A stretch of 64,000 nucleotides of DNA from Nitrospirota bacterium (GCA_021806225.1 JAJZXW010000038.1:1-64000); one strand, 5' to 3'; shown: positions 18,581-27,923, counted from the stretch's first letter. Notes: generated from the sequence alone by a model not told the origin. Program-made: numbers and translations.

Positions 18581-19669
18581 CTACCCCACAATCCTGATCT
18601 CGGCCTCGAGGGCTCCCGAGGCCTTGAGCGCCTCCAGAATCGCGATCATGTCCTCCGTCCGGGTTCCCAGAGAGGATAACGCCGCCACCAGCGAGCGAAG
18701 CGTCACCGTTCCCGGAACGTAGGTCAGAGGAATGCTCCGGTCTTTCTTGGGGAGGACCACCCGCTTTCCCGTCACGACCACCGAAAGATCCCGGTGGCTG
18801 ACCGCGCATTCCGAAACCTCCACACCCCTTCCGATCACGATCGTCCCGCTTTGCTGGTTGATGACCACGAGCGGGGCCTGATCCGGAGTGACCGGGAGAT
18901 TCAGGATGCGTGCCATGTATCCCACGACCTCCCCGCGCGACTCCTCGGGAATCGTGACCTGGACGCTCCGTCCGTCCTGCGCCACTGCCGGCCTGCCACC
19001 CATCGCGGCATTGATGGCCCGGGCGATCCTTGCGGCGGTCGTGAAGTTTTCCTTGTCCAGGCTGACCCACAGATGATGTCGACCATTGAAGGGGACAGGA
19101 ACGCCCCGAACCACCAGCCCTCCCTGGAGCACCATCCCGCTTGTCCTTTTCCCTTCGGGAGGATCCGAACTCCGGACCCTCTCCCCGATGCGGCCCGGGG
19201 TATCTGCGTTGACCGGACCCTGGGCTGTGGCATAGATTTGCCCGTTGGGCGCCTTGAGGGTCGACAGGAGCAGGGTCCCCCCCTCAAGGGAGGTCGCATC
19301 TCCCACCGAAGCCACCCGAACGGAAAATCGGGCTCCTTTTCTCAGAAATGGGGAGAGGCGGGCGGTCAGCATGACCGCGGCCACATTGCGACCCTTGATG
19401 GCCGATGCCAGATCCCGGGCATTCACCCCCAGTCTGGCGAGGGCCGACACGAGCGACTGCCGGGTGAAAGGAGTCCGGCTCGTGTCTCCTGTCCCGGGAA
19501 GTCCGACCACCAGCCCGTACCCGACCAGCGGGTTGTCGGTCATCCCCTGGACACGCGCCAGATCACCGATTCTCTCGGCGGAGGCCTCCCGGCTGCTCCC
19601 CATGGCCCCAAGAAGAGACAGGATCAAGAGCAGGGTCGCTCCCGTCCCGCCATGCAGCCACCTGTTCAT
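18581..19669 (-). CDS. flgI: flagellar P-ring protein FlgI
   Basis: ERIGDLARVQGMTDNPLVGYGLVVGLPGTGD; signal peptide; VINQQSGTIVIGRGVEVSECAVSHRDLSVVV. Confidence 0.95.
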   Translation of the reverse strand: MNRWLHGGTGATLLLILSLLGAMGSSREASAERIGDLARVQGMTDNPLVGYGLVVGLPGTGDTSRTPFTRQSLVSALARLGVNARDLASAIKGRNVAAVMLTARLSPFLRKGARFSVRVASVGDATSLEGGTLLLSTLKAPNGQIYATAQGPVNADTPGRIGERVRSSDPPEGKRTSGMVLQGGLVVRGVPVPFNGRHHLWVSLDKENFTTAARIARAINAAMGGRPAVAQDGRSVQVTIPEESRGEVVGYMARILNLPVTPDQAPLVVINQQSGTIVIGRGVEVSECAVSHRDLSVVVTGKRVVLPKKDRSIPLTYVPGTVTLRSLVAALSSLGTRTEDMIAILEALKASGALEAEIRIVG

Positions 19670-20250
19670 GGCGTCCTCCCCGTTCCTTTTTTCCTTTGGC
19701 CTCCCGCTCGAACGGCGGTTTTTCCGGGAAGGGCGGAAGGGGTGAAATTTGGACGCTTCTTTCCGTCCGAAGGGCCTTCCGAGCGGAACCGGAGCATGGA
19801 GATCCGGGAGACCGGAACCTCGTTTCCCGTTTCGATCAATCCATGGTCCACACGGCCCACCAGAACCACCCGGCGGATCCCCGAACTGTCCCTGACCGTC
19901 CGCTGCGCCGAAACAAGAAGGCTCCCGGACGGCTCAACCCGAATCACCTGCCCCGACAGACGGGTCACCCGACCCTGGGGGATCCCGGGATACCCGTTCT
20001 TGAGGCCGAACCGGATAATCACCGGATCGCCGGGCGAGAGGGCAATTTTGTCGGAGGCCAGGTCCCCCAGTTCCCCGGGAGCGAAGAGCGAACCGTCAAA
20101 GGCTCGCTCCCTCTGGACGGGCGGCAAAGGATGGGGGGCCCCGTCCGAATAGGTCACCGGCGGGGGTGAAGCCGTTTTCACGCATCCCGCCAGATCCAGT
20201 ATCCCCAGAATTCCGGCAGCAAGAAGTCTCAAGGAGATTCGCGTATTCAC
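19666..20250 (-). CDS. flgH: flagellar L-ring lipoprotein FlgH
   Basis: Lipobox ILDLAGC; DGSLFAPGELGDLASDKIALSPGDPVIIRF; position between flgA and flgI. Confidence 0.8.
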   Translation of the reverse strand: MNTRISLRLLAAGILGILDLAGCVKTASPPPVTYSDGAPHPLPPVQRERAFDGSLFAPGELGDLASDKIALSPGDPVIIRFGLKNGYPGIPQGRVTRLSGQVIRVEPSGSLLVSAQRTVRDSSGIRRVVLVGRVDHGLIETGNEVPVSRISMLRFRSEGPSDGKKRPNFTPSALPGKTAVRAGGQRKKGTGRTP

Positions 20251-20894
20251 TAGGAGTCCCCCGAAAGACCGATCATCACCCGGTCACGGCCTGTGATCAG
20301 TCCGGTCAGACTGCGTCCGGACACGGGATTGACCACGGGGATCCGATCACCCGCGAATCCTCCGCCCTGTGCGATCCCCGAAAACCGTATCAGGAACCCC
20401 CTGCCCGTCACCGTCACGCGAACCATGTCTCCCGAATGGACAAGGGCCCCCTCCTCATGGCCGCCGGAGCGCTCAGCCTCTTGGCTCCGGGGCAGCACAA
20501 CAGGGCCAGAAGGCGATTCCCCGGAAACCTTCACATGAAGATAGAAGGATTCACGGGCCACCCCGTTTTCAAGGACGTCGAGAAGAAAAAGATATCTTCC
20601 TCCCGCCTGCAGACCCTCGTTGGTGAGCTCCGTGGAGAGCCGGTTTCCGGGGGGGCCCTGAAAATGACGGGGCAGGTTCCCGACCTCGATCCGGGAGTCC
20701 GCGCGAAGATGCAAATCTTGCCGGATCCGGTCCGCGAGAGCCGCGCGATCGATCGACCACCCCTTCGCTCCCCTGCCGAGGACCGGAATATCCGGGGCGA
20801 CATCCGCGGCCCACCCAAACCACGGACTTCCCGCAACAAGCAGGGCTCCCACGATCCCAGCCCCAAGGCGCTTGATCAAACCGTTGACCGCCAT
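20250..20894 (-). CDS. flgA: flagellar P-ring assembly chaperone FlgA
   Basis: Signal peptide and C-terminal SAF-like GALVHSGDMVRVTVTGRGFLIRFSGIAQGGGFAGDRIPVVNPVSGRSLTGLITG. Confidence 0.85.
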   Translation of the reverse strand: MAVNGLIKRLGAGIVGALLVAGSPWFGWAADVAPDIPVLGRGAKGWSIDRAALADRIRQDLHLRADSRIEVGNLPRHFQGPPGNRLSTELTNEGLQAGGRYLFLLDVLENGVARESFYLHVKVSGESPSGPVVLPRSQEAERSGGHEEGALVHSGDMVRVTVTGRGFLIRFSGIAQGGGFAGDRIPVVNPVSGRSLTGLITGRDRVMIGLSGDS

Positions 20895-20902
20895 CGTGTC
20901 TC

Positions 20903-21688
20903 CTATAGCGTCGCGGTATATCCGAGCATCCGGTTGACGGTCCGGATGCTCGACGAATCCATCTGATAGGCGCGCTGTCCGATCACCATGTTGACAAGCT
21001 CCTCCGCCACGTTCACGTTCGAGGCCTCGAGGAAACCCGACTGGAGATGGCCCGCCCCATTGACCCCCGGGCTCGACAGGGACGGCTTGCCGGAGGCGGG
21101 AGTTTCCATGAAGAGATTGTTTCCCCGGGCCTCAAGACCCGCCGGATTGATGAACTGCGCCAGAACGAGCTGTCCGAGCCGGACAGGGGCGGTTTGACCG
21201 GAGATCGTGGCCGTGACTTCACCGTCGGGGGAGATGTGGATCGACTTCGCGTTTTTCGGAACGACGATCTGGGGATCGGTCACCAGACCGCCCGGAGTCA
21301 CCATCCGCCCCTTGCCGTCGATGTTGAAGGTTCCGTCCCGAGTATAGGCCTGCCGACCATCCGGCAACTTCACGACAAGAAGGCCATTTCCCTGGATCGC
21401 CACATCGAGTGGATTGTTCGTCGTCCGGAGGGATCCCTGGAGAAAGACCTTCTGGACCGAAGCCAGACGGCTTCCCATTCCCACCTGTAGACCGGTTGGG
21501 ACTTGATTCCCCTCGAGAGAAGAAGCCTCCCCCGCCGGGATCTGCGTCTGGTACATCAGATCCTGGAAGTTCGCACGCTGGCGCTTGTATCCCGTGGTGT
21601 TCACGTTGGCCAGGTTGTTGGTGATGACGTCGAGATTGGACTGCTGCGACTCCATTCCGGCGGCCGCGTTCCAGAGGGCTCGAAACAT
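20903..21688 (-). CDS. flgG: flagellar distal rod protein FlgG
   Basis: MFRALWNAAAGMESQQSNLDVITNNLANVNTTGYKRQRANFQDLMYQ; C-term EELVNMVIGQRAYQMDSSSIRTVNRMLGYTATL. Confidence 0.95.
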   Translation of the reverse strand: MFRALWNAAAGMESQQSNLDVITNNLANVNTTGYKRQRANFQDLMYQTQIPAGEASSLEGNQVPTGLQVGMGSRLASVQKVFLQGSLRTTNNPLDVAIQGNGLLVVKLPDGRQAYTRDGTFNIDGKGRMVTPGGLVTDPQIVVPKNAKSIHISPDGEVTATISGQTAPVRLGQLVLAQFINPAGLEARGNNLFMETPASGKPSLSSPGVNGAGHLQSGFLEASNVNVAEELVNMVIGQRAYQMDSSSIRTVNRMLGYTATL

Positions 21689-21709
21689 GGATCCTCCCCG
21701 TTTGATCGC

Positions 21710-22510
21710 TCAGGCGATCACTGTCATGTCGTTGACGGTGCGATTGGTCAGGTCGTTCAGGGTGTGAAGCGCCTGGATGTCGGTCTGATAGGTACGCATC
21801 CCCTGGATCATCCGGACCATTTCGGAGGTCCCCTTCACATTCGACCCCTCCACTCCCCCGGCCATTACCCGGGCCTCACCCTGGCGAAAGCCTGACGGAG
21901 AGTGAAAGAGTCCTTCTCCCACCTTGATCAGACCGTCGTTTCCTCCGACGGGCTCGACGATTCCGAGCCTTCCCGCGAGCTTCTCTCCGGCAAAGATCTT
22001 TCCGGCGCTGTCGATGCGTATTTTTTCACGGCCCTCGACCGGCAACCTGATGATTTTGCCCTGGTCGTCAAGTACGGGATGGCCTTCGTGGGTCATGATC
22101 CGACCCTCCTGATCGAGGGTCAGATGCCCGTCCCGGGTCAGGAAGGTGCCCCCGGCGGTCTGGACCGCGAGAAAGCCCTTTCCCGACAATGCGACATCGA
22201 GAGGATTCCCCGTTTTCTGGAACTCTCCCTCCTCGTAGCGGACATAAATGCGGTCGACTCCCGCATGGGGAACATCCGAACCCGCCATTCCCCACGGCGT
22301 GGGAAAGGTGCCGAAGGGCGTCATCCGGAATCCCGGCCGGTCGGGAGGCGCTTTATGGAGATACTCCCTGTGGGGAAGATAGGTCCGGAAGGTGACCCGG
22401 TCCTTCCGGAATCCCGGAGTGTTCACATTGGCCAGATTGTTCGACAGGACATCAATCATCTGTTCCTGTCCCTGGGCTCCCGACACCAGAGCGAATTCGG
22501 CGCGTCTCAT
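21710..22510 (-). CDS. flgF: flagellar rod protein FlgF
   Basis: MRRAEFALVSGAQGQEQMIDVLSNNLANVNTPGFRKDRV; C-term TSEMVRMIQGMRTYQTDIQALHTLNDLTNRTVNDMTVIA; SD AAGGAGG. Confidence 0.88.
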   Translation of the reverse strand: MRRAEFALVSGAQGQEQMIDVLSNNLANVNTPGFRKDRVTFRTYLPHREYLHKAPPDRPGFRMTPFGTFPTPWGMAGSDVPHAGVDRIYVRYEEGEFQKTGNPLDVALSGKGFLAVQTAGGTFLTRDGHLTLDQEGRIMTHEGHPVLDDQGKIIRLPVEGREKIRIDSAGKIFAGEKLAGRLGIVEPVGGNDGLIKVGEGLFHSPSGFRQGEARVMAGGVEGSNVKGTSEMVRMIQGMRTYQTDIQALHTLNDLTNRTVNDMTVIA

Positions 22511-22534
22511 CGCAAATCCTCCTTGCCACAGAAT

Positions 22535-22551
22535 CAAGCAAGGCTCATGCC
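22535..22551 (-). promoter_or_regulatory. sigma-54 promoter of the flgF operon
   Basis: TGGCAT-GAGCC-TTGCTT matches TGGCAC-N5-TTGCA with correct GG/GC spacing, ~25 nt upstream of the flgF ATG. Confidence 0.85.
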
Positions 22552-22756
22552 AAATACAGAATATCTTTATTGGACGACGTTATAATTAGACAGTAATCCA
22601 ATTTCCGGCAATTCTTTCCCTCACCGGCAGGAAAAAAATTCCCGAATTACGACCTCCCGTAGAAATCAGGATTTTCTTGAAATTGAAAGAGGATGCTGGA
22701 GAAATGCGACAATTGGGCGCCATAAAAATGACAGATGGAAAGGGGACGGGGAAACC

Positions 22757-23419
22757 TCAGACGAAGCCGAGGCGACGGGCCGCTTCGGCAGGGTCGATGC
22801 CATCGGCCCAGAGGCGCTCGAACAGACGTTCGTAGGTCCATGCGGAGATTTCGGAGCTGGAGAGAGCGAAGATCCGGTCAAGCGCTTCAGAGCCGAGATC
22901 CGGATCCGCCAGCCGGGACAGGTCGTCCGCAGAAAGCGCGACGGCCCGCCTCGGTTCTTTCACCTCAAGCGGCCCAGATCGCCTCTCGAGAAGGGCGGAG
23001 AGGCTCTCCTTTCCTGACTCGGGGGCATCGGAGAGATCCACCAGAACGCGTGAGGAGTTCCGGGCGAGAAGCAGCCAGAAGGCCTGACAGAGGGGGGAGG
23101 AGGCGCCGGTGCGTCCCCAGACATGGAGAAGGGGTTCGGGAAACAGAAGCGGAAGAATCCCCGCAAGAAGCGGCATCGTTTCCTTCCCGACACTCCACCG
23201 GTGGAGACCGGGAAACAGCTCTCGGGTGTAGCGGTCGAGGCCCACGGACTCAAGAACCCTTCCGGCACGCTCAACGCTCAGACGGGACGGAAGGCCCAGG
23301 ACCCATTCCCTCAGGTTGGAGGGGGAGGAGATTCCCGAGGCAAGGGCAAGATCCCGGTAGGAAAGGCTCCGGAGCCTTCGGAGAGCGTCCACCAGGGACG
23401 GGATCGGATCGGTATCCAT
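22757..23419 (-). CDS. hypothetical protein with N-terminal HTH resembling TIGR02147/DUF4423-type regulators
   Basis: LSYRDLALASGISSPSNLREWVLGLPSRLSVERAGRVLESVGLDRYTRELF resembles the fSyRafA..GlSSps...G.r.Ls pattern recalled for that family. Confidence 0.5.
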   Translation of the reverse strand: MDTDPIPSLVDALRRLRSLSYRDLALASGISSPSNLREWVLGLPSRLSVERAGRVLESVGLDRYTRELFPGLHRWSVGKETMPLLAGILPLLFPEPLLHVWGRTGASSPLCQAFWLLLARNSSRVLVDLSDAPESGKESLSALLERRSGPLEVKEPRRAVALSADDLSRLADPDLGSEALDRIFALSSSEISAWTYERLFERLWADGIDPAEAARRLGFV

Positions 23420-23461
23420 GGAGTTAGTCTATCAGAGCGGAAGGGTGGGACAAACGGCCGG

Positions 23462-23776
23462 TCACACTCTCTCTCCGGGAAGCTTCTCCACAAAGAGGGC
23501 CGCAAGGATGACGGCAACGGCTTCATACAGCTCTTTGGGAATCGGATGGCCCGGAGGAACCCGCAGAAGCTTTTCCGAAAGCCCCGCCTCCCGGACCACC
23601 GGTATCCTGAGAGACCGGGCAAGGACCACGATCGCCCGGGCGATCTCTCCCTGTCCGCTGACCAGAACAAGAGGGGCTTCATCGATTCCGGGAAGATAGC
23701 GAAGGGCAATCGAAAGCTCCACCTTCTCCCCGCCCCCCTCCTTCCCGTCATCCCCTCCTGAATCCGGACCGGCCAT
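23462..23776 (-). CDS. stand-alone FlhB C-terminal-domain homolog (FlhX/YlqH-like)
   Basis: IALRYLPGIDEAPLVLVSGQGEIARAIVVLARSLRIPVVREAGLSEKLLRVPPGHPIPKELYEAVAVILAALF aligns with the FlhB C-terminus in this window ([49 protein letters not shown]...IPVSFYAAVARILSILY). Confidence 0.85.
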   Translation of the reverse strand: MAGPDSGGDDGKEGGGEKVELSIALRYLPGIDEAPLVLVSGQGEIARAIVVLARSLRIPVVREAGLSEKLLRVPPGHPIPKELYEAVAVILAALFVEKLPGERV

Positions 23777-24677
23777 CGTCCCTCTCCTCGCTCCTGCCGC
23801 CAGCTCCGACCAGCCGGGCCGAGAAATCCACCCCCGGGAAAACCCGCAGACTCTCGAGCAGGATCTCCCGTCGGCTCTCGAAGTGCTTCAGAAAATCCTC
23901 CGGGAGATTGCGTCCCTGGAGTGTGATTCCGTCCTTTCCCCACAATCCAGTCAGAAGAATTTTCTCGGGGGAACGGTCTTCGCGTCCCTTCACCCAGGGG
24001 ATTTCGAGAGTGAAAGCCACCTCTCCCCGGGAGCGACCGGTGGATCCCTCTTCTCCCTGCCCCTCCTCCGGGACCCAACGAACGGTGAGTGCGATCGTCC
24101 GGCCCGGAAAAAAGGCGGGCCACACTGCCACCGGCCCCGCCGAAGAAAGGGCGGCGGCACCGGAAACGGCGAGTGCTCCCCCCGTCCGGACCACCGGATC
24201 ATCTGGCCTGGGCGGCGAGAACGCCAGAAAGCTTCGTGCGGGGAGGAGGGCCCCCGTCCTGGCGGAGGGGTCACCCGACTGAGGTGCCGGTCCCGGATCT
24301 TCGAGAAAAAGGACCGAAGGACGGGAGTGAAGAAGAGGCGAAGAGAGGAGCACGGTTCGCTCTTTTCCGCGGAAATTCCAGAGGAGTCGGGACCCATCCC
24401 GCTCCACCTCAAGGGTCACCGATCCGGGAAGGGATTCCCCCAGAAGCCGCTCCATCGCCGTCCTGAGCGGGGTTGTCCCCAGGACAAACCGGACGGGAAG
24501 TGCGGGAGCTGATCCGAGAGCCCTGGAGAGCAGGGCAGCGGGAAGGGCGAGCGTGATTTTCAGACCGGGGATCTCGCTCCGGGAAAGGTCAAGGAGCTTT
24601 AACAGAAACTCGTAGGGGATTCCATTCTCCGAGGGAGTGAATCCCTCGAACCGCGGCTTTTGTCCAACGGGTTCCAT
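23748..24677 (-). CDS. hypothetical protein, possible FliK-like partner of the FlhB-C homolog
   Basis: Overlaps the FlhB-C homolog; C-terminal VAFTLEIPWVKG...KILLTGLWGKDGITLQGRNLPEDFLKHFESRREILLESLRVFPGVDFSARLVG weakly resembles the FliK C-domain. Confidence 0.5.
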   Translation of the reverse strand: MEPVGQKPRFEGFTPSENGIPYEFLLKLLDLSRSEIPGLKITLALPAALLSRALGSAPALPVRFVLGTTPLRTAMERLLGESLPGSVTLEVERDGSRLLWNFRGKERTVLLSSPLLHSRPSVLFLEDPGPAPQSGDPSARTGALLPARSFLAFSPPRPDDPVVRTGGALAVSGAAALSSAGPVAVWPAFFPGRTIALTVRWVPEEGQGEEGSTGRSRGEVAFTLEIPWVKGREDRSPEKILLTGLWGKDGITLQGRNLPEDFLKHFESRREILLESLRVFPGVDFSARLVGAGGRSEERDDGRSGFRRG

Positions 24678-24733
24678 CCCGAAGCCCTCCCCCTCGTCGA
24701 TTTCCGGCCTATGCGGGGATAAAAACCATGCTC

Positions 24734-25309
24734 CTAGGAGCGGCCGACCTTCTCCATGGACAGAAGAAAAGCCACTTCGCCCTCTGCACGGCCGACAGCG
24801 GAGGCGATTTCCGGAATGGAGCGTCCTTCACGGGAAAGTCGGAGAACGGTCTCCTTCATCGACTCCTCGCGTTGAGGGGCTTCTTTGGAGGGGAGAACCT
24901 CCTCATCCTCCGGCAAAGGGTACATTCTTCCGGTCTCTTCTCCACCATCCGGAATATTCTGCCCCCTGCCCTGACCGGAAGGCGTGATGTCATCGAGAAA
25001 CCGCTGGACATCGTAAAAGAGAATGGACAATTCGGAACGAATCCCTTCGGCCTCCCGAATGAGGCCCTCGAGTCGTTGCTCCCGGGCAAGATCTTCCCTG
25101 GCCTCATTTCGAGTGTTCACGGGAGGCTTATCCTCTCTGGAAAAGTCGGCAGGCACGACAGTGGTAAATGCTTCAGGGTCGGGGTTGCGGCTTCTCAAGC
25201 GCTTGAAGGATCGCCTGAGGATCCTGACACGAACCAACAGAACGACAACGCTGAGGATCAGCAGGACATCGACAAGTCCCGAAATGATTTCGAATCGTGC
25301 CCAGGGCAT
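24734..25309 (-). CDS. membrane-anchored hypothetical protein with C-terminal HTH-like segment
   Basis: N-terminal TM segment (LVDVLLILSVVVLLVRV); C-terminal KETVLRLSREGRSIPEIASAVGRAEGEVAFLLSM. Confidence 0.6.
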   Translation of the reverse strand: MPWARFEIISGLVDVLLILSVVVLLVRVRILRRSFKRLRSRNPDPEAFTTVVPADFSREDKPPVNTRNEAREDLAREQRLEGLIREAEGIRSELSILFYDVQRFLDDITPSGQGRGQNIPDGGEETGRMYPLPEDEEVLPSKEAPQREESMKETVLRLSREGRSIPEIASAVGRAEGEVAFLLSMEKVGRS

Positions 25310-25327
25310 TCAGGTGGCTCCAGAGTC

Positions 25328-25669
25328 TCAGGCTTCGATATCCAGGCGGTGTCCCCGGGATCCGTCACCGGAGCTTTTCGACCCTCCGGCGGACTTGGGG
25401 GAGCTCTCTCGCTTTCCCCGCTTCCTTCCCGGAGGATACTCCGATTTTCCCTCTTTCTCCAGCCCCTCCTCCGGAGAGTCTCCCGGCATGACCGGGCGAA
25501 CGGGGTCCACCCCGGTGGCCGGAGGCGGGACCGGCTCATCCGCCGTCACCGTCTGTCGGGCTCCCTCGGGGACCCCCTCCTCTTTTTTCTGCTCCCGGAC
25601 CCGCTCCCCCATCAGTGCGGGGGACTGGGCGATGACCTGCTCGAGACCCACAACAGGCAAGATTCCCAT
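25328..25669 (-). CDS. hypothetical low-complexity protein between motB and the TM/HTH ORF
   Basis: 113-aa ORF in operon context; no family recognised. Confidence 0.4.
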   Translation of the reverse strand: MGILPVVGLEQVIAQSPALMGERVREQKKEEGVPEGARQTVTADEPVPPPATGVDPVRPVMPGDSPEEGLEKEGKSEYPPGRKRGKRESSPKSAGGSKSSGDGSRGHRLDIEA

Positions 25670-25680
25670 AGGGCCTTCCT

Positions 25681-26505
25681 TCAGATCCTCGGAGCGGGAA
25701 GATCGGTCGAGGCCGGGGGGGCCGGGGCCGGAAGTGCGGGGCCTCCGGAAGTCCCTTCCGTGCCGGAGGCCGCTCCCGCCCCTTCGATGAGGGAGGGAGA
25801 GGGCAATGTCCCCTCGCCCCCCTTGAGAATCACGATCTCGACCCTTCTGTTTTTCTGGCGGTCGGCATCGGAGTCGTTCGGGACCAGTGGCCGGTACTGG
25901 CTATACCCGGCGGCGCTGGACTGATGGGGATCGATCGGCCCCAGGGCGATCAGTTCCGTCAGAACATTGACAGCCCTCATGGTGGACAGGGCCCAGTTAT
26001 TCTTGTAACGGCCGTGTATGGGAACATTGTCGGTGTGACCCTCGACCCGGATCGGCCTTTTGGTCCGAGCCAGAATACCAGCGATGTGCCGGAGCGTCGG
26101 AATGGCCGCCTTGCGGACGGCGGCGTGGCCGGAGCGAAACAGGAAAGCCGCCTGGATCCGGATCCGGATTCCCTGGCTGGTCTGGACGACCTTCATCGCC
26201 CCATGGGAGGAGGAACGCTCCTGGATCAGCTGCATGGCCCGGAGAAGGACCGTCTTCACCTGGGGCGAGGCCTTTCCGGGCTGGCTCCGGCTGTGGGGAA
26301 TGAGGATGTGCATATGTTGCTGGACCGTTTGATGGTTGAAGGTGGCCACGATGGCGTTGGAGAGGACCTTGTATTTTCCGGTGTTGACCGCCGAGATGGC
26401 GTACATCATCACGAAGAAGGTGAACAGGAGTGTGATAAAGTCGGCGTAGGAGACCAGCCACCGTTCGAGGTTTTCATGCTCCTCGTGCTTGGCCTTCTTG
26501 GCCAT
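25681..26505 (-). CDS. motB: flagellar motor protein MotB
   Basis: WLVSYADFITLLFTFFVMMYAISAVNTGKY plug/TM and OmpA-like IRVEGHTDNVPIH...NWALSTMRAVNVL. Confidence 0.95.
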   Translation of the reverse strand: MAKKAKHEEHENLERWLVSYADFITLLFTFFVMMYAISAVNTGKYKVLSNAIVATFNHQTVQQHMHILIPHSRSQPGKASPQVKTVLLRAMQLIQERSSSHGAMKVVQTSQGIRIRIQAAFLFRSGHAAVRKAAIPTLRHIAGILARTKRPIRVEGHTDNVPIHGRYKNNWALSTMRAVNVLTELIALGPIDPHQSSAAGYSQYRPLVPNDSDADRQKNRRVEIVILKGGEGTLPSPSLIEGAGAASGTEGTSGGPALPAPAPPASTDLPAPRI

Positions 26506-26532
26506 GACGCTCTCCCCTCACGCCCCCGTCGG

Positions 26533-27327
26533 CTACTTGCCCTTGCGGTAGGTCTGATCGTACTTGACCCGCTCGGCCTCGTTCAGAAAGCCCAGCAGGC
26601 GCTCCTCGATCATGCCGGGGTTTTCCCCCTGGCCGATCCCCACGAGACCGTCCACGATGATCTCCCGGATCTTCCCCTCGGTCCGGGCCTTTAGCTTGAG
26701 CTTGCCGCCGATGGGAAGATAGACCAGGTTGGCCGACCCCACTCCGTATACCGTGGCAACGAAGGCCACCGCGATCCCTTCGGCAAGCTTGGCGGGATCG
26801 CCCATGTTGCTCATGACATGGATGAGACCCAGAACGGCTCCGAGAATTCCGATGGTGGGAGCGTAGCCGCCGGCCGACTCAAAGACCTTGAAGGCGACCC
26901 CTTCCTCCTCCTCGATATAGTGGGCCTCGACCTCGAGGGCCTCCCGGACCTTGGTGATTTCGGTTCCGTCCATCACCATCCGGACCCCCCGGGCGAAGAA
27001 GGGGTCCGCCTTGATCTCCGGATCCTCGAGATGGGCTTCGAGCTTCAGGAGCCCTTCCTTCCGGCTCGTCTTGGAGAGGTCCTGGATCTTGCGGATCACG
27101 GGACCCGGATCTCCTCCCTTCGAGACCAGAATTCTCGGAATGAGCTTCAAGGCATTCAGGACAAACTCCAGGGGAAACTGGAGCAGGGTCGCCCCGAAAG
27201 TTCCGCCGAAGACGATCATCGCCGCCGTAGGCTGAATGATCGTCGACAGGGGAAGTCCTTCCAGTGTGGCACCCATGAGAATGCCCCCCAGCCCCAGGAT
27301 CAGTCCGAGGATCGTCGTAATATCCAT
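26533..27327 (-). CDS. motA: flagellar motor stator protein MotA/PomA
   Basis: MDITTILGLILGLGGILMGATLEG; FESAGGYAPTIGILGAVLGLIHVMSNM...KLAEGIAVAFVATVYGVGSANLVYLPIGGKLK. Confidence 0.95.
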   Translation of the reverse strand: MDITTILGLILGLGGILMGATLEGLPLSTIIQPTAAMIVFGGTFGATLLQFPLEFVLNALKLIPRILVSKGGDPGPVIRKIQDLSKTSRKEGLLKLEAHLEDPEIKADPFFARGVRMVMDGTEITKVREALEVEAHYIEEEEGVAFKVFESAGGYAPTIGILGAVLGLIHVMSNMGDPAKLAEGIAVAFVATVYGVGSANLVYLPIGGKLKLKARTEGKIREIIVDGLVGIGQGENPGMIEERLLGFLNEAERVKYDQTYRKGK

Positions 27328-27359
27328 GCAGCTCCCCCGAAGATCGGACGATTATTGGA

Positions 27360-27923
27360 TCAGCGTCTTCCGGCGTCCTTCTGGATCGCCTCCAGAAGCT
27401 TGGGAAGATCGAGGAGCACCACCAGACTCTCTCCGAGATGCGCCACTCCGGCCATGACTGCATCAAGGACGTTCCCCAGGCCGATCCCCTCGTTGTTCTC
27501 GATCTTCTCGCGGCCGATCCGGATCACCTGGTAGACCTGGTCCACCGCCAGGCCAACCATCATTCCCTCGTGAAAGACAACGATGGTCCGCGCCTCCTCA
27601 ACATCGGTGGTGGGTGGAGGAAAGCCGAACCGTTTCCGGAGATTGATCACCGGAAGGATCTTGCCCCTCAGATTCATCACCCCTTCCACGAAATAGGGCG
27701 CCTTGGGAACACGCGTCACATCCGAGATGCGGTTGATCTCATGGACGTTCATCACGTCGAGGGCATACTCCTCCTCCCCCAGCCGGAAACTCACGAGCTG
27801 GAGGACCCCCTCCCCGAAATCCACGCCCCCCGGAACCTCGGACATCTCACGGGACAACTCCCGGGTCATCTCTTCCTGCTTGCCGAGCGGCGCTATCGCC
27901 ATCCCTGAACTTTCCATCAGCAT
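27360..27923 (-). CDS. cheW: chemotaxis adaptor CheW
   Basis: LVSFRLGEEEYALDVMNVHEINRISDVTRVPKAPYFVEGVMNLRGKILPVINLRKRFG. Confidence 0.95.
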   Translation of the reverse strand: MLMESSGMAIAPLGKQEEMTRELSREMSEVPGGVDFGEGVLQLVSFRLGEEEYALDVMNVHEINRISDVTRVPKAPYFVEGVMNLRGKILPVINLRKRFGFPPPTTDVEEARTIVVFHEGMMVGLAVDQVYQVIRIGREKIENNEGIGLGNVLDAVMAGVAHLGESLVVLLDLPKLLEAIQKDAGRR

